Shown: positions 47,795 to 60,514 of the stretch, one piece after another
How positions within the stretch are numbered: position 1 is the stretch's first letter
Layout: every line of letters begins with the position of its first letter
Source of the DNA: Welwitschia mirabilis
Lineage: Eukaryota; Gnetophyta; Gnetopsida; Welwitschiales
Assembly: GCA_051453625.1 (NCBI GenBank)
Contig: JBOZIK010000001.1
Coordinates: 276,865,962-276,929,961, forward strand
Length of the DNA stretch: 64,000 nucleotides
Reading direction: 5' to 3'
Notes under the pieces: generated by a model
The model's input: only the letters and a program-made list of their open reading frames with translations
What the model was told of the DNA's origin: nothing
Databases searched by the model: none
Position numbers and translations under genes: made by a program

Positions 47795-48137
47795 TGTCAA
47801 CAAATAGTTGACTGTTTTTACACATTTCAGTAATTATCTCCTATTCTGTTGCATGTAAAATTACCTTATGTTATAGGTTCTCATCTATTTTAGTTTCTGG
47901 TTATTGATTGATTGCTTATTTGGGTATCCATGCCCAGTTTGTTATGTTATTAATTAACCTAGCATTCTTGTTCTTCTTTTGATCTCTCCACATCTGTTAT
48001 GAAGGATGTAATATTTATTTACAAGTAATCCAAATAAAATTTGTGTGAGTGCTATCTTTCTTTGTGCACAGTTATGTACTTTGTTTTATTTAGATCTGTA
48101 ATTTTTCAGAAATATAGACGGCATTTCCCTGCTTTCA
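47795..48137 (+). repeat. 3' LTR of Copia A
   Basis: Matches 30909-31243; about 15 bp longer through a TTTGTTTTATTTAG-like insertion near 48080. Confidence 0.9.
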
Positions 48138-48285
48138 CAGCGGATCTACTTTGGTGACTCATGTGAGAAAAGATAAAAAGACATGTATGCATGTGACAGG
48201 TGTGCAAGAGAATTTAGGTGTGACAGGCTACACAATATCCCATTCTTCATTAATATGGGAACTTATCGAAATGACAGCTTTGTGA
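48138..48285 (+). pseudogene. Ankyrin copy 2, reading frame continuing after Copia A
   Basis: Starting inside the target duplication (AGC at 48139-48141, the same codon as 30905-30907), the frame stays open for 48 codons to a TGA at 48283-48285. It does not show a clear ankyrin repeat, so it may be exon or retained intron. The matching codon phase supports the insertion model. Confidence 0.55.
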
Positions 48286-48399
48286 TGTCTACTAACTGCA
48301 TGAGTTTGGAAAGTTATTAGTTAGATTTGTTTTGTTGGACAGAGACAATGAAGATACTTGTCTAAAAACGTGACGAAGCTCCTAAAGTTTTGAAAATGC

Positions 48400-48791
48400 G
48401 CGATAGTTTTTGGTGCTATTGCTTTGCATTCAGCTGTGCAAAGAGGGAGTTTAGACATCGTTGAATATCTTTTAGAGAACACACCAAATCTTGTGTACGT
48501 GGCAGACAACTTTGAAAGAGCACCAGTTCACTTGGCAGTCATTAGAGAAGAAGTTAGAATTTTAGAAGCCCTGGCCAACAAAGCACCCGATTGTATAGAT
48601 ATGAGAAGCAAAGATGGTAAGACTATTCTTTACTCAGCTGTGTAGAGTAATCAGTTGAAAGTTGTTGAGTGGATCATCAAGGAGCGTCATTCTTAGTTTT
48701 CCGGAGTCACTCTTAGTTTTCCGGAGATGAGTTCGATAACAATGGAAATCTGACCATTCATTTGGCAGCCATTCATGGCGTTGATAAGAAG
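48400..48791 (+). pseudogene. Ankyrin copy 2, central repeats
   Basis: Ankyrin repeats: ALHSAVQRGSLDIVEYLLE, APVHLAVIREEVRILEAL, and after the break NNGNLTIHLAAIHGVDKK. Damage includes TAG at 48643-48645 (likely from CAG), another TAG in the next repeat, and a 20-bp tandem duplication (48688-48707, 48708-48727) that shifts the frame. The exon ends AAG|GTAAGC. Confidence 0.85.
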
Positions 48792-49002
48792 GTAAGCATA
48801 ATTTTATTTACGACAACTCGAAAATTCGATTCCATTGTTGTTAATAGTTTTTTCCTTTTTTCCCCTCCCCTTGAGAAATTAAAAATCCAGTGCTAAAACC
48901 AATTAGAGATTCCCCCCACCACCCCCTTTTGGGAAAGAAGTACTTATCGATGGGCTCTTAATTTTAATCTTGCCTGGGTTTGAAAATTCATTCGTCGCAC
49001 AG
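48792..49002 (+). other. Intron of ankyrin copy 2
   Basis: 211 bp with donor GTAAGC and acceptor TCGTCGCACAG; joining the sides continues an ankyrin repeat (HLAAIHG...KK then IVKTLLETFP). Spliceosomal, so the gene is eukaryotic. Confidence 0.85.
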
Positions 49003-49065
49003 ATTGTGAAGACGCTGCTGGAGACATTCCCGAGGGTAAACATAATGACAGTGAACAAGCAAGGG

Positions 49066-49165
49066 NNNNNNNNNNNNNNNNNNNNNNNNNNNNNNNNNNN
49101 NNNNNNNNNNNNNNNNNNNNNNNNNNNNNNNNNNNNNNNNNNNNNNNNNNNNNNNNNNNNNNNNN
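49066..49165. other. 100-base assembly gap flanked by the same 45 bp; probably not real
   Basis: 49021-49065 and 49166-49210 are identical, and the coding frame reads correctly if one copy and the gap are removed. Confidence 0.92.
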
Positions 49166-50995
49166 GAGACATTCCCGAGGGTAAACATAATGACAGTGAA
49201 CAAGCAAGGGTTTACATGTTTAGACATTGTGTGCGTCACAGGCAGGTCATATGAAGGAATAGAACAAGTGAAGACGAGCCTCAGAAAAGAGGGTGCGTTT
49301 TCCGTAGACGATAGCAACGAAGACGACGTTCCTAATTCGCCAGAAGAAAGGAAGGGACATTTCAGTCGCATGATTTCTACCAACGCTGTTGTAGCAGGGT
49401 TACTAACGACACTTGCATTTACGGTATCAACTGATATCAAGCAGCATATCATTTTGAGCGTCAATGACAGTGATGTTGGTGTGGGTATTACTGGAACCCC
49501 TTTCAAGGACGGTGGAATCATCATGGCTGGAGTTCCATGTAGATGTTAGGCATAGCTGTTGTTTCATCTGCTGCAGCCTTCTACATATACATGAGTAACA
49601 TTGTGGATCACGAAGGAAGGAAAGACAAAGATCATCCAAAGTTAAGCTTGCTGACAGGCTGATTTTGGCCACATTGTTGGTTTCGTCGGTAATGCTTCTA
49701 GTGATTCTGTTCAAGATGTGCCAAGAATACTTTGAGTCAAAAGAACTCTGCAACTAGCTTAGATATAACATATATATATATATTGGCTGAGATTTATCAA
49801 ATTTTTCGCCTTTCAGACGAGGTTACAAGCATTAAGGCAAATATAGATTTATCAATTTTTTCGCCTTTCGGACGAGGTTACAAGCATTAAGGCAAATATT
49901 TAAAAATGTTAGAGGGGAATAACAATGATGGTGTCCAAGGGAGTTGTTCATCATGACACAATGATTAAGGAACTCTATTTTTGCACTAGTAATATAATAT
50001 CTTTTATGGGAATTTTCTTTGTCCATGAAAGGTGAGCAGATCACATCATTTGGTGGATGACGAACATGTTCAATGTTTCCAGTGTGGCACGTATAGTTTC
50101 TGTAGCGTACATTTGCATTTAGTTTACTTTCCCATTGTTTGTAGTCTAAGCCTAAGTCTTTAACCATGCACTAAGTCGCTTATTATCTTTATCTTTGTAA
50201 TAAAATTGGATGACAAAGGATGAAATAAGAACCATCTTTATTTGTCTTTCACATTATTTGTCTTTCACATTTTTTTACATCCTTTAACTTTATTAATTGT
50301 ATTTCAAAATAAAAAAGTTGTATATATATCAGTAGGCTATTTTGAATATAGCTAAATTATTAAAGTTTAAAGAATTCAGCTATTGTTTACATAACTCAAA
50401 AACTTGCAAATTTTCTTTAACAACATTTTATTAAAATGAACAAAAAAAAAGAAAGAAACCATTTAATCTTTTATCATCTTCCATGACTCAAAATAAAGGT
50501 GACATTTTTCTACATTCCAAAGAGTATTCTTTTTACTATGAAATTGATACCCTCTTCAAAAAATCTCGTATTCGTTATTAATAAAACAATTATGAAGTTA
50601 AGTTGTAAGCCATTGCCATCCCTCTCTAGCTAGAGGGAAGTCCTGTAATATGGGTTAAAATGATGCTTGAATATGATAAACGTGATAAACTAAATTTTGA
50701 ATATCTAGATGCACCAACTAATGACCTAATGGTAGCCCTTGCAAACAAAGAGACAACATAAAATAAGCAATCTTTGGAAGAATGCAAATCTTCCAAATTT
50801 TAGTAGAAATCCTCTGCCATCCTTCTTAATCAACATTGACTTCCCAGTAATAACCCAACCAAGAAGAGATGAATACTTCTTGGCATTGACATTCATAACC
50901 AATTCTACAAGAATGGTTGTAAAAAGACATTGTAGACAACCATTTTCCATTACTAAAAACATATTCTATTATCACATTATTGCAAATAGTCTATA
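49166..50995 (+). repeat. Segmental duplication, copy 2
   Basis: Partner of 1-1960, same orientation, about 49 kb apart. The flank 50030-50995 is more diverged than the exon. Confidence 0.85.
49790..49899 (+). repeat. 55-bp tandem duplication in ankyrin copy 2
   Basis: Units 49790-49844 and 49845-49899 differ at two or three bases. The same place in copy 1 (about 600-690) has a single, coding version of only part of it. Confidence 0.92.
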
Positions 50996-53900
50996 TGCAA
51001 TCTTGTTATAGCACACATTTTGTAACCTTTAATTATGCAAATATTAAACATTTTAATCTTTACATTATATGACACTTGTTGGTATTTTAGTTTTAATATG
51101 AAGCCCTTCTTTCATTAGAGGCTTTAAGGAAACTAATATTTAGTTTTATAATTAGTGTTATTTATATTTTTTCTTATGTGAAAAAATATGAAAAAAATAT
51201 GCATTATGCTCAATTTTGAATTCTATATGCTTATACAATATTCTAAGTAATTAATCTTGATATCTAGGCATTTTTCATGGTTTTAATGTTTTTGATACAT
51301 TTAATAATCAAAATAAACAAGCTATCCAAATGTTAAAATCCAATAATTCAATTTATGTAAAATAATTTAATTTACATGGTAAAATTATTAAATTGAGGAT
51401 CCTACAAAAAGGTATAAAATAATAATGGCATATTACATCTTTATGTTACCCATTTATTCATGTGTATCATCTAAGTCAAAATGTAAAATTTTTTAGTAAA
51501 AGTAAATTATTAATTTACTAGGAAAAGGTAGTTAATAAAAATTTAAGTTTACTACATTCTATTATGTCAATTTATTTCTTGTGTGTTGTATTATGGATTT
51601 GATAGATCATAAAATTAATTAACATGTACATAAGCACATGCACTATTATTACGACGGATGAATGAGCAGATTTGACTCTATCATGACTTTTATCCTTCTT
51701 GATAGTTGCAAAATTATTTGGTTGATAAACTATATTCATTTTCCTTCTTCATTGAAATTAGAAACATTTATCTCATTATGACAAATGATAATTATGAAAT
51801 CAATGCATAGAAAAAGAATTATTAATTTAATGCATATTACACATTATTTAATACATGTTTTTAATTTTTTTAAATATGGTTATGAGATTGTGAAGAATTA
51901 AGAAAGAACTAACATGATGAAATGATACATGTAATTAACTTTACTAATTAAAGTAAGAGTATTATTCATCCTAGTTAGGTTCATGAATTATAATGTGATG
52001 ATGTTTTGTCATTCATACATCAATGTCTCTTATCACTTAAGCTTAACCAACTTATCATTGATTAATCTTATCCAATTTAATGTAACTCATCTTACTTGCT
52101 TCAATGTGATCCATCCTATCCAATTTAATGGAATCATATTATCTAATAGATAAAATGGTGTACATGTTCTTTAACTAATTAAATTAAGGATTTTCAGTAT
52201 ATTATTTTCTTATAAATAGAGCCCTTCCCTATCTTGAAAATAAATTTTTCATATTTAGGTAAGTGCATGATACCAAATTATTTTCTTTCTTTTTACCTTC
52301 TTTCTTCTCTCCCCATCCTCTTGCTCTTGAGTGTAAAGCTTGAAGCTTGGAGCTTGAAGCTTAGAACTTCATAAGATATTCATCAATATTCATTAAATAG
52401 GAGCCTTTAATCATTACTCCTCCAAATACGATCATCTAAATATTGCATTTTTATGTTATTTGTATTCTTAAGGACATTGTGGCACCACAAAAGTATTGTA
52501 TATGAAAATTGCATGAGATTATAATATTGTTTATTTAATTGATATTTTCCCTTATATTTGGTTCAAATCAATATGAGAGAGAAGTTTAAAGGATCTCTTT
52601 ACATGCTTGCTTGATGGATACCCATATTTTGTTATGCATTGTTGGTTGATTTTGAGAGTTAATTTAAAATGTGTTAAAGGATTGATTATTAGATTCTAAA
52701 TCTTACTTACACCATGTAATCTTACATATTAGTCCTAAGGCTTATTGAATTATCTACCTATATTTATTCTTGTGCATTTATTAAAGTAGAAATTCTATGA
52801 GTTACAATTTTTTTTATCTATTATGTAGGAAATTTGAATTAGATATTTTCATTAAATTTTTTTCAACTATAATTTCTTGAAGTTTTACCCAAATTTTTAT
52901 ATTCTTCCTTAGATAAAATTATTTTTCTTGGAATTGATAGCATGAGTTAGAAAGACCATAACTCATTTAATATTTCTTAGAATTCAATGATATTCTTTTT
53001 ATGTCTAGAATTCAATTTATATCATGAAAATTTAACAATAGTAAATTTTCTTAGTTTTAATATTTTTAAAGATTATTTAATGAAAATGACTGTGGAAATA
53101 AACATAGAAAACAATTAGTATTAAACCTCAAAATTAATATTGGGTCTTTACAAAATAATAAATAATCTATATTTAGAGAAGTAAATAATATTTTAAATAA
53201 ATCTTAAGTCATCTAAAAATTCAAAGTATTTTGAAAGTTATAATCTTTTTAGTGTAGTGTGGTTTGATAATAATTCTAAAATTTTAGATAGTTTTTACAG
53301 TTAACATATGATCTTAGCAAATGTATTTATAGATATCTAAATTTGATAAAATTAATTTCTAAACATTATGTAATGATTCCAGCTTGCAAAAAACTATAAT
53401 AATTTAATTTTTTTCTTATAAATAAGTAGTTATTAGTTTTTAATTACAGCATCCCTTAAAAAGGCTATAAATTATCTAATCAAGTATCGAAAATTTTTTA
53501 ATAAAACTATAAGACTAATTTAAGATTCAAAGATGTATAATAATTAAGCCAATTTTATTTTATATCATTTGTGTTAAGTTTTCTTTGATAAAGCATAATT
53601 GATGTCTTTATTCTTAAGGCTTTATTTTTAAATAATAAGTGAATTTTCATTTTATCATGCTCTATGTGTAGCTAATTTGTTGAGGGAATGTTGGTCCTCA
53701 AAAAGCGTTTTATTAAACTGAGAGATAAAGGAGTACATCAAAAAGGAATTAAGGGCCTTAGAAGATCAAAGTCTTACATCATGTACCATAAGTAGGATAA
53801 CTGATATGCAATCCCTTAGATTAAGGTTTTAAAAGCTACATGAGGAAATTACCCTCAAGTTGGATCTTATCTTCTTAAGTGTGAATCTAAAAATTAACAT

Positions 53901-54899
53901 TGCATAAAATATTTATGTTTTCTTCAATGAGTAAAAAATGGATATAAGAGGAGACACTTCTCTTAAAAATTAGGTTGCACCTTTACTTCCAAATCTAATT
54001 TAGGACAATAGGCTAAATAATCCTTCATAGAAATTTGAAATAGTTATTGGTATTAAAAAAAGATACAAATAATAGCAAATCTTTAGCTGAATATTAATAA
54101 GAACATTATGTATCTAGATTTAAGTACTTTTAGTAAAAGGGAAGTGTTCAAAAAAAATCAATAAAGAAGATTATAAATGCTGATATAATAATGTAATATA
54201 TCAATGACTAAACCATCATAAAGCAAACAGCAAAGAAAATGTTTAATTTTAGGAAGGGTAGAAAGCTACCAAATATTCCAAATATAGTTACTCAAAACTT
54301 CTTAAAATCTTGTTTATGTCACACTTTTTAATAGAAATCGATAAGTTCTATGAAATTATAAAGAAATTAGAATGGAATGCATGGATTATATGTGAAGATT
54401 GCACAACCAATTTTCTAGTAAAGCCCTTCAAAAAGTGGATTCATGGATTCATCTAAATAAATATGCTAAAAAGGAAAATAATAAATCCTAAAGAAAATAA
54501 TTTTTGTGATAGAAAATTATTATAAACATGATGAAAATACCTCCACAAAATTCATTGGCTTATTATTTAAAGATAATTAAGAGAAATTATAACTTTTTAA
54601 AATTAATAATAGCAAGCCTTAAGTTAATAAGGGTAATAGGAACTAAAGTAAAAGGCAACCACTAATGATAAAGATTAGAAAGTAAATCTACATGAATTTT
54701 AATACTATTCCAATTACATATTGATGTAAAATTTTTCATACTCTTTAAATGATTTTAAAAATATGAATTCTAGGAAGTGTAACTCTATGAGGGAAAAAAT
54801 TCAATTAATAAAGTGGATACTCTTCTAGAAAAGTTTATGCCTTAGAAAATGTTATGCTAAACAAAGCTAAAAAAAGTGTACTAAAAACATCTAAGAAGT
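50996..54899. other. Unassigned AT-rich region
   Basis: No gene is supported. A TATAAATAG word at about 52214 followed by two AGCTTGAAGCTTGG/AG words (about 52338-52365) resembles an LTR promoter/leader, but no partner boundary could be fixed. From 53690 to 54480 parts of a decayed + frame look coding but are not recognised. Confidence 0.45.
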
Positions 54900-56960
54900 T
54901 GAAATAAATAAATAACCACTTTGCAACTAAAGTAAACCCTTGCTTAAAATTGTTAAAAAAACCTGAAACACCTTGCTCTTTGGGTAGAATAGCAATATCC
55001 TAAGCAACATAACAAAAGCTTTGTTAAGAATATTTATAAGACCACATAAAATTTGAAAGAAATTTTTCCAATTTTTCATATGTAGTGTAAGAAGAAGCCT
55101 AATTAATAGAATAGTAAACATGAGTAGAAGTAAGAATAGATTTACAGATCAAATAGTTACCTATGGAAGTGAGATATTTAAACTTTCATTTTTCTATTTT
55201 CTTCTAGATCTAAGGAAGGACTTGATTTTTAAGAGATGAGGAATAATATTGAAAATTAAAAGGAATTTCTAAAATATTAATAATATCATAAATAGATGAT
55301 ATCATTCACTCTTTTTCTAGAATATGTTAATAATTTTTAATGGAGCTATAAAATAAAGATTTATCTTAATAAATGATAGAATTAGAAAGAACATAATATT
55401 ATTCCACTTAAAACAAAAGTTGATGAATGTCTATAGCTATATTATGAATAAGAAAAATGATTCATGCACAAAATACACATTCAAAAGTTAATGAATCTAA
55501 TTTATAAAATCACTCCACTCATATAGTCATGAAAAAAATTGCATTGAAATTGATGCAAAAGGTAATTTGATACTATAATAAATAAATAAGAAGCTGTAGA
55601 ACATTCTTGGCTATTAGACTAATAAATAGAAAATGAAGAAGAAACTTTAAAATTAGTAGAAATTCTAGAATTAGCATTAGTAAATGAAAGGATATCATAT
55701 GTATGAATTTTATACCAAACAAATCCTATCTCTAATGTAAAGAATGAAATCCCATTTAATTTTGTCATAGACCTTAGCATGGTTAAGTTTAATAAAAATA
55801 ATAGCATAATGAGTATCCTTACCCCATTAAAGACCATCCAAGATATTACCACATTTGCTAAAATATATCTACTAGAAACAAAACTTGGCTTTAAGGGAAG
55901 AAAATATTTAGAAGAATTTTCTTTAATAAAAAAGCTAATTACTTTACTGAAAGCTTATAAATTACATTAAGAAGTGTAGTGGATATCTAATTAAAAATAA
56001 AATTTAGATCATCTCATTTGGAAATGAGTTAAATAATTCCTTATTTTAGTTAAGGTTTCAAAGATCCTATATGGATAGCTTCTTAAATAACCTAAAAAAG
56101 TTTCCTACGAAGAAGTTTCCAATGAGTCTTAAAAAATTTAGCTGAATATCCATTATTACTTAGAGATTTTCCATTATTCATTCCAAATAAAGACTATTTT
56201 AGTTTTAATAAATAAATATTAGCTTTCAACATTTGAAACTTAATTAGAAAAGCCAAAGTAGGATATGAAGTAGTGGCCTCCTTAAAAAGAGAATTGTCCA
56301 TGGAAGTAGCATAAAGAAAAGTAGCAAAATGATCCCACAAATAATAAAGTAAATAAATTTGATTTATAATAGAATCTCCATTAAGAATAAGTTGATCTAA
56401 TAAATTCATCTGAGGGGATTTATAATAGAATCTCCCATGAAGCTATGAATTAAAAGAATCATGAAGAAATGTGTTCGAGAGGTGCTACACCATAGATTAA
56501 ATTTTATTATGCTCTTCTCTTACATATGAAGCTACTTAGTAATAATAATATCTAGAAAAAGTTTGTAGATGACATATAGCTCCATGCCACCATTGAATCC
56601 ATTCTAACTAATCCAAGGATCAAGACTTAGCACTACAAAGATTATCAAAAAATATTTAAAGTAGTGAAAGAAGAAAAATAGCTATCATGAAAACTAAATA
56701 GAGGACATTTATGAAGAACTATTAGTGTTGTTACTTTAATTTAAATGGGAAAATGATCTAATAAAGGTGGATTATGATGAATAAAACTAAGTAAATTATC
56801 TTACCAAATGATTAGAGTTGAATACCAAACCCTATTGAGATGATTAAAGATATAAGATTATCTTAGATGATAGTTGCTCCAAGTATATATTTGAAGAATG
56901 GAACTAGAAATTCTATCATCCATGTCTATTAAGAAAACTTTTTCTTTAGAGTTAGATGTC
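54900..56960 (-). mobile_element. LINE remnant (endonuclease and reverse transcriptase)
   Basis: On the minus strand, near 56800 the end of an endonuclease reads YTWSNYHL, NHLNRVWYS and LLDHFPI. Near 56150-56040 is GYSAKFFKTHWKLL, typical for the start of LINE RTs. Near 55960 is TLLNVIYKLSVK, and near 55770 KVYDKIKWDFIL, matching the D-x-x-K-A-Y-D-x-x-W motif. The YADD region was not located. Many stops; the family is distinct from the LINE in Copia A. Confidence 0.75.
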
Positions 56961-58596
56961 ATGTTTAAACTTTTTAAGGTCTAAATATTTATCAGAAATA
57001 GTTAAATAAAAAATAAATAAAAATAATTTTTATCTAGTAGGACGTACTAGGATAATTTAATTGCTAGATTCATTATTTATTTTTGAATTACTATAGTACT
57101 ACTTGAGAGGCAACTCTTTACTTTATTAAGTTAAAACTTATTACGCTGTAATTATTATTTTAAATTCTTTATTTTCTTGTAATAAATAAAATTAATGATA
57201 TTATTTTTGTAGTTTTATTTTGTTTATGTAATGATATAATTTTAGTATCTAAATTAGTGATTATACAAATATTATTTTATTTCCATTTTTAACTATCGCA
57301 TTTCATATACATGATTAGTATATTTTATTGTTGTGATATTTTCTCATTCTAGTGCATACAAAATATTCTTATAATAGCTATAATTATTAGGATGCATTAT
57401 GTTGGCCTATTTTATATTTTATTTTAGTAGTGCATCCTAAAGTAACACCCATAATTATGATGTTCAATTTTTTCATTAGTGGCTAAGATGCATTCATTAT
57501 GATGAATATTAATACATCATAAAATATTATCTTAATAGTTTTGTTAAAATTACTTGCTAAATATTTCATCTTGATTCTTTTTTTAATAATTCTAAATAGT
57601 GGCAAGTTTTTATAATTTTGGAATTTTCCTATGGATTACTTATTTGAGTAAACACTAATGATTCTTTGTCTTGTTTAAAAATAGAAAGATTACATGTGAT
57701 TAAGACTTATCTTCTTTACAATTATTTGGAAAAATACCAAGGACTTATTGATTGATGTAACTTATGTCTTAATTATGGAGATATCTTTTTTATAACTATT
57801 AATTTCTTATTATTAGTAAAAGATTTTTAGCATGTTGAGCATTTACTATTATCATGATGAAATATTAAATATACCTAGTGATTACGTAAAGTAATGATTG
57901 AGGGTTAGGAAATTATAACCATTTTTAAAGATAAGCCATGACTTGTACGAATTCATTAAAATTATTAAATATCTTTTGAAATTTATCTTTTTATTATAAA
58001 TAGGACTTTCTTTTCTTTATTCTTATTATGTGAAATATCGTCTAACTTGGATTTTGATAACCTTGTACCTTGAAGCTTGGAAATTTTAAAATATTTAAAA
58101 TATTATGGTTTTGTTAGCTTGGTTGTATCAATATTGAATCTTAGAAAACTTTAAATCAAATCATAGGTATGGTCCTAGGCTATTCTCTTATTTCCGATAT
58201 GATCTTATTTAGTTCTTAAATCTTGTATGATCTATATTTATTGTATATCACATATGATTATTATTGTATTCTTATAACTTATACATGTTTCCACTATCAT
58301 CGTACATTTCAAATATGATTCTATAATAGTTTACATGCTTTGTATGATCCTAAGTATTTCTTGAATCTCTTATATGGTCATCAGTTAGTGCATCCTTTGA
58401 GATTCAAAGAAATTCTTCTTTTTTTTATTAAATCTTGTATTCTTGGAATTCTTATAAATTTCTAAAATGTCTTGTTTATCTTTATTGGTTTGAAATCTTT
58501 TTATAAGTATTAATTGTATAATAAAAATTTATTCTTATATAATCTTAATTCTTATGAGGTGAACAAATGAAATATAATTAGTTTATTAAATGAAAC
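56961..58596. other. Unassigned AT-rich region
   Basis: A second TATAAATAG word (about 57997) followed by CTTGAAGCTTGG (about 58073) parallels the one at 52214; otherwise nothing is recognisable. Confidence 0.4.
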
Positions 58597-58725
58597 CATA
58601 GATTACCAAATGAGGAAGTGGAAATGATAATCTATATATCACTAAATGAGGTAGTCAAAATACAAAAGCATAGATTACTAAATGAGGAAGTGGGAATTAT
58701 AATCCATAGATCACCTAATGAGTTT
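58597..58725. repeat. 36-bp tandem repeat, about 3.5 units
   Basis: Units begin at 58597, 58633, 58669 and 58705, each close to 'catagattaccaaatgagg' followed by 'aagtgg..at.ataat'. The period is exactly 36 bp. Confidence 0.9.
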
Positions 58726-60514
58726 AATTGTAGACTTTATTCTTACCTTATCTTAATGTGTCTTGTGCCTTTGGATTCTTCTTTTTTTTGGTCCTTGCCT
58801 TACTTGAGACATAATGGGACTCTAATGATTTATAGTTCTTACTTCATGCTTTTTTTTCCTTCATTAGTTAATAAATTAAAGTAAAATAAAGGCTGATATA
58901 TCTTACTAAGGAGGGCACATGAAACTAAAATATTGATTATTCATCTTGTACTTGAAAAATATTAAATTAGAGTGATTTCTGAGTATTGGAACTTATGATC
59001 TTATTATGTCTTATGGTTATTATTTTGCTCTATAAGAATTGTAATCATTTATTTATAATTAGATTTTTGAATAATATATCTTTAAGATAGCATATAGTTC
59101 TACATCCTAAACTTGCAATTTTGATTTTAATTTAAAAAGGCTCATAGTTAAAGTTGTACTTGAAGCTTTAGTTTAATAACTTCAAGTAGAATCTATTATA
59201 GTATGCTCTTCTTATAGAACTTGACTTTTAGATGTTCATCATTCTATTTAAAGTGTTTTAAAGATAAAAGCACACACTTTATATTCTAGTATTAGGGCAT
59301 AACTTTCTTTTTATCATGATAATTTATAATTAAACATAGACTTGGTTGTAAATGTTGAGGATGTCACATTTTGATATTTGATTTTATTAAATATTTTAGA
59401 TTAAAAATATGTACGTTACATTTTGGTATAAATAGTAACATTTGATTTTTTTAATTATAAAATGTAAACCTTACATTACACCACTATTAGCATTCATGAT
59501 CAGGGATGTGAGAAGGTAATCCACCAAAATTTTCATCAAAAAATTCTATCATATTAAAATATGCTTCAAATAATCATGGAAAGGAAGGAAGAAAATATAT
59601 AAGTATTTATACCAAAACCTAGGATGCTTCTCAAATTCATTTGAATCATAGATTGAGTAAACACCAAAAGAGATGAAAGAGGAAGAAAAATTTGCCCAAT
59701 TGACTCTATGTTATGAGTCAAATGTAGAATAATTAATCTTATATTTCTAATAAGAATAATATAATATAGCCATTGATGTTTATGATGAGCTATAAGTGTT
59801 ATCGAATGAGGTAGAAACTAGTGTTCTAAAAAGGATAAATCCTGAGAAGAGATCTTAACCTCTAAAAAGAAAATAAAGATAAAAGATGTATTAATGCTAG
59901 AGATTAAATCTCTAGTCCATTTATGTCAAAATATAGTAGTGAGACCATAAAGATTCTAAGATAAAATATTCATGTAATAGTCAAGCGGATTTTGTTTGAA
60001 TCATCTCTTAAAATATTAATATTTGAAGGCTCAACATTCATAATATTTGAAAAGATTGTAAAATATTATTCATATAAATTAGAGAATTTAAATGCGATGA
60101 ATAAAAAAAGACTAGTTGTTAAGATATAGTTGATAAAGCCTTAAATCATTCCTTATTAGTCACTTCCACTAAAACGTGTTATTGTTTAGATGTGAAATAG
60201 AACCTATAATGGAATATAAAACATTAATACAAAAGAGAATTATTAGGAACTATTATTCAATCAAAGAAATATCAGGTTACTATAAAGAAATTTTTTCATT
60301 CATTAATGGAGGAGGATTCTATGATTGTTGAAGAGGTGAAAACAAACTTTGAAGGATAGTCATATGTTTCCTTAGAATAAACAACAGATTTGGAAGAAAG
60401 GGTAGAATTCCCCATCAAATTACTATTAGATATTGTTGGTGGAGTGCCTACTATTATGTAGTTGTTAAACTACCATTTCAATTTATTCTCCTATATATAT
60501 TTATTATATTTGTT
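58726..60514. other. Unassigned AT-rich region
   Basis: The minus strand of 59500-60400 has long but broken coding-like stretches that could be an old LINE ORF; no motif is clear enough to name. Confidence 0.4.

Larger units (their letters stand above)
30909..48137 (+). mobile_element. Copia retrotransposon A (degenerate), inserted in ankyrin copy 2; holds a LINE and Copia B
   Basis: LTRs at 30909-31243 and 47795-48137 flank a tRNA-Met primer site, gag, [LINE], protease, integrase, RT 5' half, [Copia B], RT 3' half and RNase H. Subtracting the LINE and B leaves roughly 5.2 kb, a usual Copia size. The flanks tagca (30904-30908) and cagcg (48138-48142) look like a 5-bp target duplication in which one copy has changed by two transitions. 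The element lies in sense with the host gene. It is dead: many stops, and YVHD replaces YVDD. Confidence 0.88.
49003..50029 (+). pseudogene. Ankyrin copy 2, last exon with PGG region (frameshifted)
   Basis: It begins IVKTLLETFPRVNIMTVNKQ, continues past an assembly gap with FTCLDIVCVTG, then equals copy 1 up to FTV-x-TD. There a 41-bp deletion relative to copy 1 shifts the frame and ends it at 49547-49549. The membrane segments are still recognisable in the other frame up to about 49755, after which a 55-bp tandem duplication and small changes break it again. The end is set by similarity to copy 1. Confidence 0.88.

Noticed and set aside
58597-58725. Evenly spaced repeats resembling a CRISPR array
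   Set aside because: The units are contiguous with no unique spacers, there are no cas genes, and the DNA is plant nuclear.
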